Origin: Cymbidium sinense
Lineage: Eukaryota; Streptophyta; Magnoliopsida; Asparagales; Orchidaceae
Length of the DNA: 64,000 nt
Reading direction: 5' to 3'
NCBI GenBank assembly: GCA_021442155.1
Contig: CM038214.1
Coordinates: 316,417,001-316,481,000, forward strand
In this document: piece by piece, positions 11,459 through 23,221 of the stretch
How positions within the stretch are numbered: position 1 is the stretch's first letter
How the letters are laid out: each line of letters starts with the position of its first letter
Notes under the pieces: generated by a model
What the model was told of the DNA's origin: nothing
The model's input: the letters and a program-made list of their open reading frames with translations, nothing else
The model's database searches: none
Program-made: the position numbers and the translations under genes

Positions 11459-11474
11459 GGTTTTGCCCATTCTT
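11459..11474 (-). repeat. Target-site duplication of the LINE, right copy
   Basis: The 16-bp sequence ggttttgcccattctt is identical to 2915-2930. It is followed by aaaattt, giving the TTCTT/AAAA nick site expected for an L1 endonuclease. Confidence 0.93.
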
Positions 11475-11960
11475 AAAATTTATTTTATTAGGTTTTAGGT
11501 TTAGGTTTATTTTTAAGTTTTATTTAGTTTAGGGTTTGGGGTTTAGGGTTAGATTTAGAGTTTATGGTTTAGGGTTTAGGGTTTAGGGTTTAGGGTTAGG
11601 GTTTAGGATTTAGGGTTTTAGGGTTTAGGGTTTAGGGTTAAGTTTTATGGTTTATGGTTTAGGGTTTAGAGTTTAGTGTTTAGGCTTTAGGGTTTTGGGT
11701 TTAGGGTTAGCTTAGGGTTTAGGGTTAGATTAGGTTTTAAGGTTTAGGCCTTAGGGTTTAGGATTTTTAGGGTTTAGGGTTTAGGGTTTAGGGTTTTTGG
11801 GTCTAGAGTTTAGGGTTTAGGGTTTAAGGTTTGGGTTAGGGTTTAGGGTTTAGGGTTCTTAAGTTTTAGGGCTTAGGGTTGTAGGTTTTGGGTTTAGGTT
11901 TAGGGTTTAGGGTTAGTTTTAGGGTTTAGGGTTTATGGTTTAGGGTTTAGGGTTGAGGAT
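11475..11960 (+). repeat. Dense telomere-like array
   Basis: This is the densest TTTAGGG stretch in the window: almost every seven bases is TTTAGGG, TTAGGG or a one-base variant. In the pre-LINE arrangement it directly followed GR-RBP fragment G1, the same order as at G2, G3, G9 and G10. Confidence 0.93.
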
Positions 11961-12785
11961 TTTTTAAGAAAAATTAAGTAAACCAGTAGGTTTAGGTTTA
12001 TTTAGTTTCTTTTCTATTTATTTTAGTATATTTTTATTTTTATTTTGATTTAGGTTTATTTTAAATTTTTATTTAGTTTAGATTATTTATTTTAGGTATA
12101 TTTATTTTAGTATAGGTTTTTTTAGTTTATTTTTTAAGCTTAGGTTTAGGTTTAGGTTTATTTTTTAGTTTAGTTTTATTTATTTTTTTACTTTTTATGT
12201 TCATGTTTTATTCTAATTTTAGGTTTGGGTTTAGGTCTGTATTTTATTTTTTAGATGTAGGCTTAAGTTATTTATTTTAGGTTTATTTTTAGGTTTAATT
12301 TTTTAGTTTAGGTTTAGGTTTATTTTTAGTTTATTTTATTTTATTTAGCTTAGGGTTTAGGTTTAGTTTATTTTAGGTTTAGGTTTTGATTTTATTTATT
12401 TTAGTTTAGGTTTAGGTTTATTTTATTTTGTTTATTTTATTTTTATTTTATGTTTATGTTTTTTAAGTTTATGATTTAGGTTTTATTTTTTTATTAATTT
12501 ATTTTATTTTAGTTTTATTGCATTTTTATCTTATGTTTAATTTTTATTTTATTTATGTTTTTTATTCTTAGGTTTATTTTATTTTTATAGTTTAGTTTAG
12601 GTTTTTATTTATTTTATTTTAGTTTTATCTTATTTTTTATTTTATTTTTAGTTTTAAGTTTAAGTTTTAGTTTAGGTTTAGGTTTAGGTTTTAGTTTTGG
12701 TTTTATTTTATTTATTATTTTTAGGTTTAATTTTATTTATTTATTTTGTTTTTATGTTTTATTTTTTAGGTTTAGGTTTTTATGT
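11961..12785 (+). repeat. T-rich body of the higher-order repeat
   Basis: Starts with the anchor aaattaagtaaaccagtagg (with one extra A, about 11967) and then shows the standard body order, including gtttaggtttaggtttattt near 12305 and ttattttgtttattttattt near 12424. No gene seen. Confidence 0.8.
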
Positions 12786-12975
12786 TTTTAGGATATAAGA
12801 TTTAGGGTTTATGGTTTCGGGTTTAGAGTTTAGTGTTGTAGGTTTTAGGTTTTAGGGTTTAGGGTTTATGGTTTAGGGTTTAGGATTTTAGGGTTTAGGG
12901 TTTAAAATTTTTTGGTTTAGGGTTTAAAGTTTAGGTTTGTAGGTTTAGTGTTCAAGGTTTAGGTTAGGGTTTTTC
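12786..12975 (+). repeat. Telomere-like block
   Basis: TTTAGGG variants, including gggtttagggtttatggttt, separate two T-rich bodies. Confidence 0.85.
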
Positions 12976-14980
12976 TTTTTTTAATTTTTTTAATTTATTT
13001 ATTTATTTTTATTTTTTTAATTTAAGCAAACAGGTTGGTTTAGGTTTATTTAGTTTATTAAATTATTTTCTATTTATTTGAGTTTACCTTTTATTTTCAT
13101 TTAGGATTATTTTTATTTTTATTTTTATTTAGTTTAGTTTATTTATTTTTGGTTTATTTATTTTAGGTTTATTTATTTTATTTTAGGTTTTTTATTTTTG
13201 TTTATTTTTTAGGTTTTTTAATTTAATTTATTTTTTTAGGTTTAGGTTCTATTTTTTATTGTTAGGTTTAGGTTTAGGTTCTTAATTTATTTCTTAATGT
13301 TTAGGTTTCAGGTTTTTATTTTAGGTTTATTTTTAAGTTTTACTTTTTAGTTTAGGTTTAGGTTAATTTTTAGTTTCTTTTATTTTATTTGGGGTTTATG
13401 TTTATGTTTAGGTTTAGGTTTAGTTTATTTTAGGTTAAGGTTTAGGTTTTATTTATTTTAGTTAAGTTTATTTTTGTTTAGGTTTAGATTTATTTTATTT
13501 TTATTTTAGGTTTAGTTTTTTTTATGTTAGGGTTTAGTTTTTTTTATTTTTAGGTTTATTTTTTAGGTATAAGTTTTTATTTAGTTTTTATTTTATTTTA
13601 TTTTATGTTTATTTTATTTTTATTTTTGGTTTAGTTTTTATTTTATTTGTGATCTTTATTTTTTGTTTAGTTTAAGTTTTTATTTATTTTATTTTAGTTC
13701 AGTTTTTTTCTTTTTAGGTTCAGGTTTATGTTTTTATTTTTATTTTTTTACTATTTTATTTTGGTTTTGGTTTTTTTATTTATTTTATTTTTATATTTTA
13801 TTTAGTTTAGATTTAGGTTTTTAGCTTTATAGATTTTAGGGTTAGTTAAGGGTTTAGGGTTTTTTTATTTTAAGTTTAGGGTATTTTTTTATGTTTTACC
13901 ATTTATTTATTTTTAGGTTTATTTTTTAGATTTAGGTTTTTGTTTAGTTTTTATTTTACTTTATTTTAGGTTTATTTTATTTTTGTTTGATGTTTAGTTT
14001 TTATTTTGATTTAGGTTTTTTATCCTTAGGTTTATTTTATTTTTTAGTTAAATTTAGTTTTTTATCTATTTTATTTTAGTTTATTTTTTATTTATTTTAT
14101 CTTTTTTATTTTTTATTTTTATTTAGGTTTATTTTTTCTTTTTATTTAGTTTGGTTTATTTATTTTAGGTTTATTTGTTCTAGTTTAGGTTTTTTATTTT
14201 AGTTTATTTTTTAGGTTTAGCTTTAGGTTTATATTTATTTTTATTTTTAGCTTTAGGTTTACATTTTTATTTTATTTTTTTAGCTTTAGGTTTTAGGTTT
14301 TTATTATAGATTTATTTGTAGGTATTATTTTTTAGTTTAGGTTTAAATTTATTTTTCCTTTATTTAATTTAATTTAATTTAGGGTTAAGGTTTAGTTTAT
14401 TTTAGGTTTATGTTTATGTTTTATTTATTTTAGTTTAGTTTATTTTATTTTGTTTATTTTATGTTTAGGTTTTTTTTTTAGGTTTTGCTTTCAGTTTAGG
14501 TTATTTTAGGTTTAGGTTTTCATTTTATTTATTTTAGTTTAGTTTATTTTAGTTTAGGTTAGCATTTGTTTTATTTTGTTTATTTCATTTTTATTTTAGG
14601 TGTAGTTTTTTTTTCTTTAGTTTAGGGTTTAGATTTTATTTTTTATTTATTTTTAACTTTAGGGTTTTATTTAGTTTTTATTTTAGTTTATCTGAGGTTT
14701 ATATTATTTTTATTCTAGGTATAGTTTTTATTTTATTTAGTTTTTTTTCTTACATTTCTTTTATTTTTTAATTAAGTGTAGGTTTTTATTATTTTATTTT
14801 ATTTTAGTTTTTATTTTTATTTTATTTTATTTTTAGGTTTAGGTTTAGGTGTAAGTTTTAGTTTAGGTTTTTATTTTATTTTATTTATTTATTATATTTA
14901 GGTTAAGGTTTTATTTTTTTATTTTATTATAAGTTTTTATTTCTTTATTTTATTTTAAAGTTTTATTTAGTTTAGGTTTA
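12976..14980 (+). repeat. Two T-rich bodies with a short telomere-like break
   Basis: An anchor variant (aatttaagcaaacaggttgg) lies near 13019. The body phrase with gtttaggtttaggttaattt is near 13350 and a related one near 14335, about 1 kb apart. A short TTTAGGG remnant lies at 13840-13890. There are no open frames beyond low-complexity ones. Confidence 0.72.
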
Positions 14981-15130
14981 GGTTTTTAGGTTTTTAGGGT
15001 TTTGGGTTTAGGTTTACGGCTTAGGGTTTAGGGTTAGTTTAGGGTTTATAGTTTATAGTTTAGGATTTATGATTAATTTTAGGATTTTGGGATTAGGATT
15101 TAGGGTTTATCATTTAGGGTTTAGGATTTT
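14981..15130 (+). repeat. Telomere-like block
   Basis: Degenerate TTTAGGG repeat leading into the next anchor at about 15133. Confidence 0.85.
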
Positions 15131-16590
15131 TTATTTAAAATTAAGTAAACTCATAGGTTTAGGTTTATTTAATTTATTTTTAATTTATTTTAGTTTATTC
15201 TATTTGTTTTTTATTGAGGTTTATTTTTTATTTTTATTTAGTTTGGTTTATTTATTTTAGTTTTCTTAATTTTAGTTTATTTTTTAGGTTTATGTTTTGG
15301 TTTATATTTATTTTTAAGTTTAGTTTTATTTTTATTTTATTTTTTATGTTTAGGTTTTATTTTTTTAATTTTAGGATTAGGTTTACTCTTTTATTTTATT
15401 TTCTTAGGTTTAAGTTTTAGGTTTACTTTTAGGTTTTATTTTTAGATTAGGTTTAGGTTTATTTTTAGTTAATTTTATTTTATTTAGTTTAGGGTTTAAG
15501 TTTAGTTTATTTTAGGTTTAGGTTTAGGTTTTATTTATTTTTGTTTAGTTTCTTTAAGTTTAGGTTGAGGTTTATTTTATTTTGTTTATTTTAAGCTTAG
15601 GTTTTTTTTTAGTTTAGGGTTTAGGTTTTATTTTTTTTTATTTTTATGTTTATTTTTTAGGTTTAAGTTTTTATTTAGTTTTTATTTTGTTTTATTTTAG
15701 GTTTATTTTATTTTTATTTTATGTCTAACATTTATTTTATTTATGTTACTTATTTTTAGTTTTATTTTATTTTTAGTTAAGTTTAGGTTTTTATTTATTT
15801 TATTTTAGTTTGGTTTTTATTTTATTTTATTTTTTGGTTTAGGTTTAGGTTTAGGTTTAGGTTTAGGTTTTTATTTTATTTTATTTAGGTTTAAGATTAT
15901 TTATTTATTTTATTCTTAAGTTTTATTTAGGGTTTAGGGTTTTTTTTTTAAATTAAGTAAACCTGTAGCTTTAGGTTTATTTAGTTTATTTAGTTTACTT
16001 TTATTTATTTTAGTTTTTTTAATTTTTAATTTTATTTAGTTTTATTTTTTTATTTTTATTTTGTTTGGTTTATTTATTTTAGTTTAGGTTTTATATTTTA
16101 GTTTATTTTTTAGGTTTAGGTTTATTTTTTAGTAGAGTTTTTTTTTTTTTTTTAAGTTTAGGGTTTATGTTTACTTTTTCAGTATAGATTTAGGTTTTTA
16201 TTTTATTTTTTTTAGCTTTAGGTTTTAGGTTTTTATTTTAGGTTTATTTTTAGGTTTTATTTTTTAGTTTAGGTTTAGATTTATTTATAGTTTATTTAAT
16301 TTTATTTAGTTTAGGTTTAGCTTTAACTTTAGTTTATTTTAGGATTAGGTTTTACTTATTTTAGGTTTATTTTTTTATTTTTTGTTTAGTTTTAATTTTA
16401 TTTAAGTTTTTTTATTCTTAGTCTTATTTTATTTTTAAGTTTAGTTTTGGTTTTAATTTATTTTCTTTTAGTTTATTTTTATTAGTTTATTTTATTTTTT
16501 TAAGGTTTAGGTTTTAGTTAAGGTTTTTATTTTATTTAGGTTTAGGTTTTTAATTTTAATTTATTTTTAGGTTTTATTTAGTGTTTATTT
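15131..16590 (+). repeat. Two T-rich bodies of the higher-order repeat
   Basis: Anchors aaattaagtaaactcatagg (about 15136) and aaattaagtaaacctgtagc (about 15949) lie about 810 bases apart, and each is followed by the T-rich body. Open frames here encode only Phe/Leu/Tyr-rich low-complexity peptides and are not genes. Confidence 0.78.
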
Positions 16591-16965
16591 TCTTTTAGGT
16601 TTTAGGTTTTTTATTTAGGGTTTAGGGTTTTTAGTTTATTTTTTTAGGTTTAGGTTTTTTAGGTTTAGGGTTTAGGTTTAGTTTTAGTGTTTCTAGTTTT
16701 AGGCTTTTCAGTTTAGGGTTTAGGGTTAGGTTTAGTTAGTTTAGGGTTTATAGTTTAGGATTTAGGTTTAGGTTTAGAGTTTTAAGGTTTAGGGTTTAGT
16801 TTTGGGTTTTAGGGTTTAGGTTTAGTGTTAGGGTTAGGGTTTTGGGTTTAGGGTTTGAGTTTAGGGATTAGGGTTTAGAGTTTAGGTTTAGGATTTTTTT
16901 TAGGGTTTAGGTTAGGTTTAGGGTTAGTTTAGGGTTTAGGATTTAGGGTTTAGGGTTTAGGGTTT
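16591..16965 (+). repeat. Telomere-like array bordering retroelement-like copy 0
   Basis: TTTAGGG variants end abruptly at ggtttgggtccatcacacac, where non-telomeric DNA starts. The edge lacks a visible target duplication. Confidence 0.88.
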
Positions 16966-18649
16966 GGGTCCATCACACACCGACAAGGTCCATACATTAA
17001 CTCACATTAAATTAAACCCGATTTGATTTTTTCCAGTGGAGTTAAATCACAGTCTTTTCCCTAGTGGAGCCGCAAATCATATGTAAATAAGTCAAGCAAA
17101 CAAATCAAATTCAAAACCAACCTTCCTAGTGGCCAAACTAAACCAATTCCCCTAATAGAGTCTAAATCAAAGAAATCCAACCAAACTCTTATCCCCAGCA
17201 GATACATCCCAAACAAATATATGACATCAAACTTGAATCCTAATCTTGACAGATTGCCCGAATCTGCTTCCCTAGTGGAAGGTTCATATACTTGATCCCT
17301 AATGGACTCGAGCCCATATCTCTTGCAAATATGCCTCCACATCAATTAAAACAAAATAAATAAAAGTCAATTCGATCTTAATCCCTAGTGGATTATGGAC
17401 TCTTATCTCAAGCGGATCTTCTTTCACAAACATATAATCAAATCAAATTCAAACCTTAGACCCAACATATTTTCTTCTTCTATGGCCTCGAAATAGACTC
17501 CTGACATGTCATGTCCAATGCATGTGTGATCCCCTAGTAGATCTCCCTCCATGTCCTTGACATTGAATTCTCATCAAATCTTATTCCTTCTCTTATGCAC
17601 ACCTTTAATACTTCAACCAAAAGCCTAACAATGTATTCCTTCAAACTACATCATCTTAACATTGTAATAAACATTTTAGGATTTGTGATGGTGCAAGCTC
17701 AAACTAACTATACAATATCATGCTAAACATATTATAGTGTCAATTAACAGGCTATATTATATTATAAAATATGATGTTATATTATAATTTGCTATAATAT
17801 AATATATTTTCTACCATTACACCTCATTAGAATCACTTAAAAGGAACAAATAATAATATTTCTCAAAATATGAATAATGTTCATTTTGGATGTAAAATTG
17901 TTATTTTTCTATTAGAAATGGTACAAAATAGCATAATTTTGGTGTTGCTTCATGGTGTGTGTCATGAATTTGGCCAAATTCTTCTATCTCAACCTTCGAA
18001 TTAACATTTTTGTGAGTTTTGACCCAATGTATTATAACAAAATTAAAACATACTAAAATGTACAATAACATTTAGTAAGACATCACCACATTCATATAGT
18101 GTAGTTATATTATTTTGTACATGATATTTTAATATGCTTTCATATAATATATTATCATTCATTACACCTTAAAATGAATCATTTTAAGCAAAAAATTTAT
18201 AAATTTTGGTTGAAAAATGAACATTTATTTTGGATGCAAAATTCTATTATTTTGATTAAATGACACAACATAACCCCAATGATGTTCCCTAAAGCTTACC
18301 TTTTTTGGCCAAATCCCATCATTTCAGCAATATTTTTATGAATTATACTAGTACAAACTCTTCTACATCATACTATAACAAACTAAATTATGCTAAACAA
18401 TAAGTAGTAATACACAATAGTATGCTATAATGCATGATGCTACACTATGTTATGGCATCCTATATTATAATACACTATTACATATTATATTATATTATAT
18501 TGCATATCACATCACAAGGGATTTCTTAAGATAAAAAAATCATAAAATTAGTCTAAACTATAAAAAATTATATATTTTAGTAGTATTTTTTACATATTTT
18601 AAGTTGAAATAATATATTATGATGCCATGCTCTACCTATTATGAATTTG
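16966..18649 (+). mobile_element. Retroelement-like 3' segment, copy 0 (truncated)
   Basis: Aligned by eye, it matches 21166-22805, 43240-44923 and 62125-63828. First come about 570 bases studded with CCCTAGTGGA-like motifs, then AT-rich ~340-bp repeats. It breaks off at atgaatttg (about 18641-18649), the first bases of the next repeat unit, and changes straight to telomere-like DNA. It is more diverged from copies A, B and C than they are from one another. No coding sequence seen. Its link to a gypsy element rests on copy A lying downstream of an integrase remnant. Confidence 0.7.
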
Positions 18650-18712
18650 TCTAAGGTTTAGGATTTCTTAAGGTTTATTTTTTAAGTTTAGGTTTCTATT
18701 TAGTCTAAACAA
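18650..18712 (+). repeat. Telomere-like sliver between two retroelement pieces
   Basis: About 60 bases of TTTAGG-like sequence (taaggtttaggatttcttaa and similar) separate the truncated copy 0 from the integrase remnant. It is either a filler at a repair junction or the remnant of a longer array. Confidence 0.7.
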
Positions 18713-19393
18713 TATTATAGATTGGAGATATTCTACCATCAACTACTCGAGGGTAAATGGCTTAGCAGAAGCCTTCAATAAAACTATTATCTAAATATTG
18801 AAGAAGACACTTGACAATAATAAGTGATAGTGGCATCAACAGTTAGTTGAAGCCACCACATATAGAACTCCAACTCAGTCTACTTCTTTCTCTTTAGTGT
18901 ATGGATCCGAAGCTGTTCTACCATTAGAAGTTCAACTCCCATCACTAAGGATAGTTGTGGGTAGTAAGATCACAATAGAGCAGAACACCAAGTTGTGGTT
19001 AGAAGAGATCAAAAGATTGGAGGAGTCGAGTTGTACAGAACTAAAATTATTCCAGATCATAATAAGTTGGTCCATCCTAAAGCTTTTTTAGTAGGAGAGC
19101 TTATTTTAGTTCTGAGGAGATTGATTATTGCCCGTCCTAAGATGGGAGGCAAGTTTGAACCCACTTAGGAAGACCCTTTTTCCATAGAGAAGGCCTACCA
19201 TGGAGGATCTTATCAGATTATTAATCATAAGGGAGAGTGCCCAATGCTTCCAATCAATGGGCTCCACTTAGAAAAATATTATAAATCATGTTTGAAAATA
19301 ATTATCATCAATGAAAATTCCATTTTGAATTCAATCTTTTCCATGTTGAAAGTATTCTTGTTTGTAATCCACCATGATGTTTTTTTGGGGTAG
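18713..19393 (+). pseudogene. Ty3/gypsy integrase C-terminal remnant
   Basis: Integrase inserts retrotransposon cDNA into host DNA. The readable frame gives SRVNGLAEAFNKTI, then WHQQLVEATTYRTPTQST, then FSLVYGSEAVLPLEVQLPSL, the typical end of the catalytic core in plant Ty3/gypsy elements. After a frameshift near 19045 the C-terminal part follows: HPKAFLVGELILVLRRLI, KMGGKFEP, then an in-frame stop, AYHGGSYQII and PINGLHLEKYYKS. Gag, protease, RT, RNase H and the integrase N-terminus are missing. Its left edge abuts telomere-like DNA. The YGSEAVLPLEV style and the repeat-rich 3' region suggest a Tat/Athila-type lineage; that assignment is inference. At least three stops and one frameshift make it dead. 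Confidence 0.88.
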
Positions 19394-20931
19394 ATAATCG
19401 AGCATCCTATCCTTCATCGACACAACACACAACACACAAACATAAAACAAACACATATCTTTTCTCTTGGGCTACTCAGTTGAGAATGCACTTTGACACT
19501 CACTTAATAGCGCAGGTGGGGCGTACCCTACCTAGTGTGTCACCCTAATTATCTTCTTGCTTCAGAGGATGTAAGTCTACTACTCTTTCCTTCCTTACTT
19601 GGCCACTGCACATGAGTGCCTTGTTAGTTTGGTAGGCTTTACTGCGTGGCTGGTAAGCTACCTCATGTTGGCTTCATTTAAGAGGATGTGAGTTTGCTAT
19701 GCTTTCTTCTTGGATTAACATTCATGCCTTCAAAGTTTAAAGTTTAGGATAAATCCCCTCCCTCCTTGCTTCAAGTCGTCTAGTCCTTCTTGCGGGCTCC
19801 CCGCTTAGTAGTCACACTAGGTCAAATAGTATCTATCCCACCAACGAAAGACTATCCCGATGTTCAGTTCTTCTTGGAAAGTTGTAAGCCTACATGCTCT
19901 CTTTCTAGATTGATCATTGCACACCGATGGGCACCTTAGGTTGGTTGGTTCTTGTACCTTATCACTATTCTAATGGATACACCACTCATGCTGATGAATA
20001 TAGCTTAGGTCAGTTGGTTCTTGTACCTTAAGATACACCACTCATGGCAGATGTAACTCTGTTACTCTTTCTTCTTGAGTTGGCTATCGTAGACCTATAG
20101 GCTTTCTTTTTGAGCGCTCAGGATAACGCCCATAGCAGCACCTCCCCAGTGGGCACTATATTTGGATCACATCCTTTGCGACCCCATTTAGACACTACCT
20201 AGATTACTATCGGTTGGATAGTTCCCCTTTCCTTATAACCACCCCTGTGGTTAGAGAATCCATCTTATGGATGTGCAGATTCTCCCTTGGTCTAGTAAAT
20301 CTGAGATAGGTCAAGGCTGACATAGCCCCTTCTCAGTGTGGTCCCTCATACACAAATAGGGTCCACACAAACATATAAACAAAATATATATTCACTTGTG
20401 GAATAGAAGGACATCCCTAGTGGTACCTTTCCCAAGCAGGCATCCTATCTTTAGGGCAGTGTCAGCAAAACTCCCTATAGGAATTCTTGATTACTCGTGA
20501 GTTGATATAAGTCCCCAATGACATTCACTCAGTAATCTCCCCTATGTCGAGTTCTATTTGTTGTGCTATCAATAGGTCACCCCAGCAGTTGTTCCTTACT
20601 TTAGAAGATGTAAGTCTACTATGCCTTCTTCCTAGTATAGTTGTTGCACACCGAAAGGCAACCCCTTAGGTTGGCTAGCTCTACCCCAATAGCCAGTAGA
20701 CTATCCCTTTGGATTTGTAAATTTAAGATAGGACAAGTCCGATATAGCCCCTTCTTAGTGGGTCCATCGCACACTGACATGATCCATAAATTAACTCTAA
20801 CAAATTTGGAGCTCACAACCCCAGTGGATATGCTCTCAATTTGAAATCAAACTAAACCAAATAAACAATACTAAATCACATGAAATTAAGATAAAATTAA
20901 TCCTAACTACTTTTGAGTTGTCATAAGTCCC
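19394..20931 (+). other. Gypsy 3' region with diverged ~400-bp subrepeats
   Basis: This is non-coding sequence after the integrase. Related blocks recur: gtaagtctactatgccttct (about 20610) has relatives near 19570, 19690, 19885, 20060 and 21025. The tagcccctt-c-agtg block recurs near 20320, 20745 and 21145. Long 3' regions rich in tandem repeats are known in plant Tat/Ogre elements. Open frames on both strands around 20620-20840 overlap each other in the subrepeat and look accidental. Confidence 0.65.
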
Positions 20932-21214
20932 AACAGCATTCACTCAGTAGTCTCCCTAGGTCAGGTTTGATTTTTTGGGCATCCAACAGGTCACCCCAAC
21001 AGTTGTTCCACGCTTTGGAAAATGTAAGTCATTACCTTCTTCCTAGCAGTAATTGCACACCAAAAGGCAACCCCTTAGGTTGGCTAGCTCTACCTCATTG
21101 GTAGACTATCCCTTTAGATGTAAACCTAAGGTAGGTCAAGGATATAGCCTCTTCTTAGTGGATCCATCGACAAGTTCCATACATTAACTCAAATTAAATT
21201 AAACCCGATCTAAT

Positions 21215-21715
21215 TTTCCTCAGTGGAGTTAAATCACAACCTTCTCCTAGTGGAACCATAAATGTGTATAAATAATTCAAACAAATCAAATTCAAAACTA
21301 ACCTCCCGTGGAGCCAAATTAAACCAACTCCCTAGTAGAGTCTAAATTAAAGAAATCAACCAAACTCTTATTCCCGGATACATCCCCAAGAAAATGTATG
21401 AAATCAAACTCAAATCCCAATGGATAGCACAGCCTACTTCCTAATGAAAGGTTCATAAACTCGATTCCCATGGACTCCCATATCTTTAGATGTGCCTCCC
21501 ACATCAATTAAAATAAAAAATTAAAGTCGATTCAATCTTAATCCATGGTGGATTATATATTCTTATCTCCAGTGGATCTTTTTTCCACAAATCATATAAT
21601 CAAATCAAATTCAAACCTTATCCCTAGCAGATTTTCTTCTTCTATGCCCTCGACATAGACCCCTCACATGTCATGTCTAATGCATGTGTGATCCCCTAGT
21701 GGATCTCCCTCCATG
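21215..21715 (+). repeat. Cluster of CCC-AGTGGA-like motifs (copy A)
   Basis: Variants of the word recur at irregular 25-75-base spacing: cctcagtggag, cctagtggaac, cccgtggagcc, cctagtagagtc, ctccagtggatc, ccctagcagat and cccctagtggatc. The cluster is shared with 17030-17550, 43300-43815 and 62180-62700. It may be a decayed minisatellite or a set of protein-binding sites. Confidence 0.6.
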
Positions 21716-21789
21716 TCCTTTACATGGAATTCTCATCAAATCTTATTTCTTCTCTTATGCACACCTTTAATACTTCAACCAAAAGCCTA

Positions 21790-23221
21790 ACAATGTATTC
21801 CTTCAAATTACATCATCTTAATGTTGTAATCAACATTTTATGATTTGTGTGCAAACTCAAACTAGCTATACAATATCATGCTAAACATATTATATTATAA
21901 ATTACACATTATATTATATTATAATATATGATGCTATATTATAATATATTATGTTATATTATAATTTGCTATAATATAATATATTGCCTAACATTACACC
22001 ACGTTAGAATCACATAAAAGTAACAAATAACACAATTTTCTCAAAATATGAATAATGTTCATTTTGGATGTAAAATAGTACAAAATAGCATAATTTTGGT
22101 GTTTCTTCTTGGTGTGTATGAATTTGGCCAAATTATTTCATCTCAACCTTCAAATTAACATTTTTTGTGAGTTTTGACCCAATGTATTATAACAAAATTA
22201 AAATAAACTAAATTGTACAATAACATTTAGTAACACACCACCACATTCATATATATATGTGAAGTTATATTGTTATGTACATTATATTTTAATATGCTTT
22301 TATATAATATATTATCCTACATTACACCTTAAAATGAATCTCTTTAAGAAAAAAATTTATAAAATTTGGTTGAAAAATGAATATTTATTTTTGATGCAAA
22401 ATTCCATTCTTATGATTAAATGACACACCATAGCACACCAATGATGTTCCCTAAAGTTTACCTTAAATTTGGCCAAATCCCATCATCTTAGCCTATAAAT
22501 TAGTATTTTTTATGAATTATGCTAGTAAAACTCTACTACATCATACTATAACAAACTAAAATATGTTAAATAATAAGTAGTAATACAAATATATGCATGA
22601 TGCTACATGATGTTGTGGCATCCTATATTATAATACACTATAACATATTATATTATATTATATTGCATATCACATCACAAAGGGATTGGTTGAGATAAAA
22701 ATCATAAAATTAGTCTAAGAAAACTATAAATTCTAGTCATTTCACTTAAATATTTTAAATTAAAACAATATATTATGATGCCATGCTATCTACCTATTAT
22801 GAATTTGGCAAAATTCCACCATTTTAAAGTCTAAATCAACATTTTTATAAATAATGCTAGTGTAAATGCATGATTGTCAAAATTAAAAGAATTTAAAATG
22901 CTAGAATAATATATTATGATATATGATGCTACCGCACAATGTATAATATTTATTTTGAACATAAAATCTTACTTTCTAGACTACAAGTGACATACCACAC
23001 CTTCAGTACTACAACCTAATTCCCAATTAAAATTTAACAACTTTCATTATCTGATTTATTAAATCATTATTTTTATGATTTAAATTAATGTTGACTATAG
23101 GGCATAATACCATAATATACTAAAACATTTCAAAATATCTTATAACATCCAAAAACACATCACTACATGTTCAAATATATGATGCTACATTATACTATAA
23201 TATACGGTATTATAATATGAT
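21790..23221 (+). repeat. AT-rich ~340-bp tandem repeat (copy A)
   Basis: The repeat landmark atttggccaaat (or aatttggcaaaatt) occurs at about 22119, 22466 and 22801, spacings of 347 and 335. Each unit then runs through a conserved order: a caacattttt-like word, cataataacaaa-like words, and a tatattataatata block. A first, more diverged unit precedes 22119 and a degenerate one follows 22801. Confidence 0.75.

Larger units (their letters stand above)
20932..23221 (+). mobile_element. Retroelement-like 3' segment, copy A
   Basis: Starts at aacagcattcactcagtagt, where copies B (43010) and C (61868) join PBS-like sequence instead. It continues through the last ~400-bp subrepeat, the CCCAGTGGA motif cluster and ~340-bp AT-rich repeats, and ends where telomere-like DNA begins. 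Here it is continuous with the integrase remnant upstream, which is the best evidence that it is retroelement 3' sequence. Many small gaps relative to B and C fall at CAG/CTG words. Confidence 0.72.

Noticed and set aside
11475..11960. A functional telomere end or telomerase-added seed
   Set aside because: Perfect runs are at most about four or five units, and the array is flanked on both sides by other DNA.
17030..17550. CRISPR-like array from the regularly recurring AGTGGA words
   Set aside because: The words are short and variable, spacing is irregular, and the context is a plant retroelement.
20619..20844. Opposite-strand short frames around 20620-20840
   Set aside because: They overlap each other inside a ~400-bp subrepeat of the retroelement 3' region; codons are not conserved between subrepeats.
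21790..23221. Centromeric satellite
   Set aside because: Monomer length and AT-richness would fit, but only four or so units per copy lie inside a retroelement segment; there is no evidence of centromere function.
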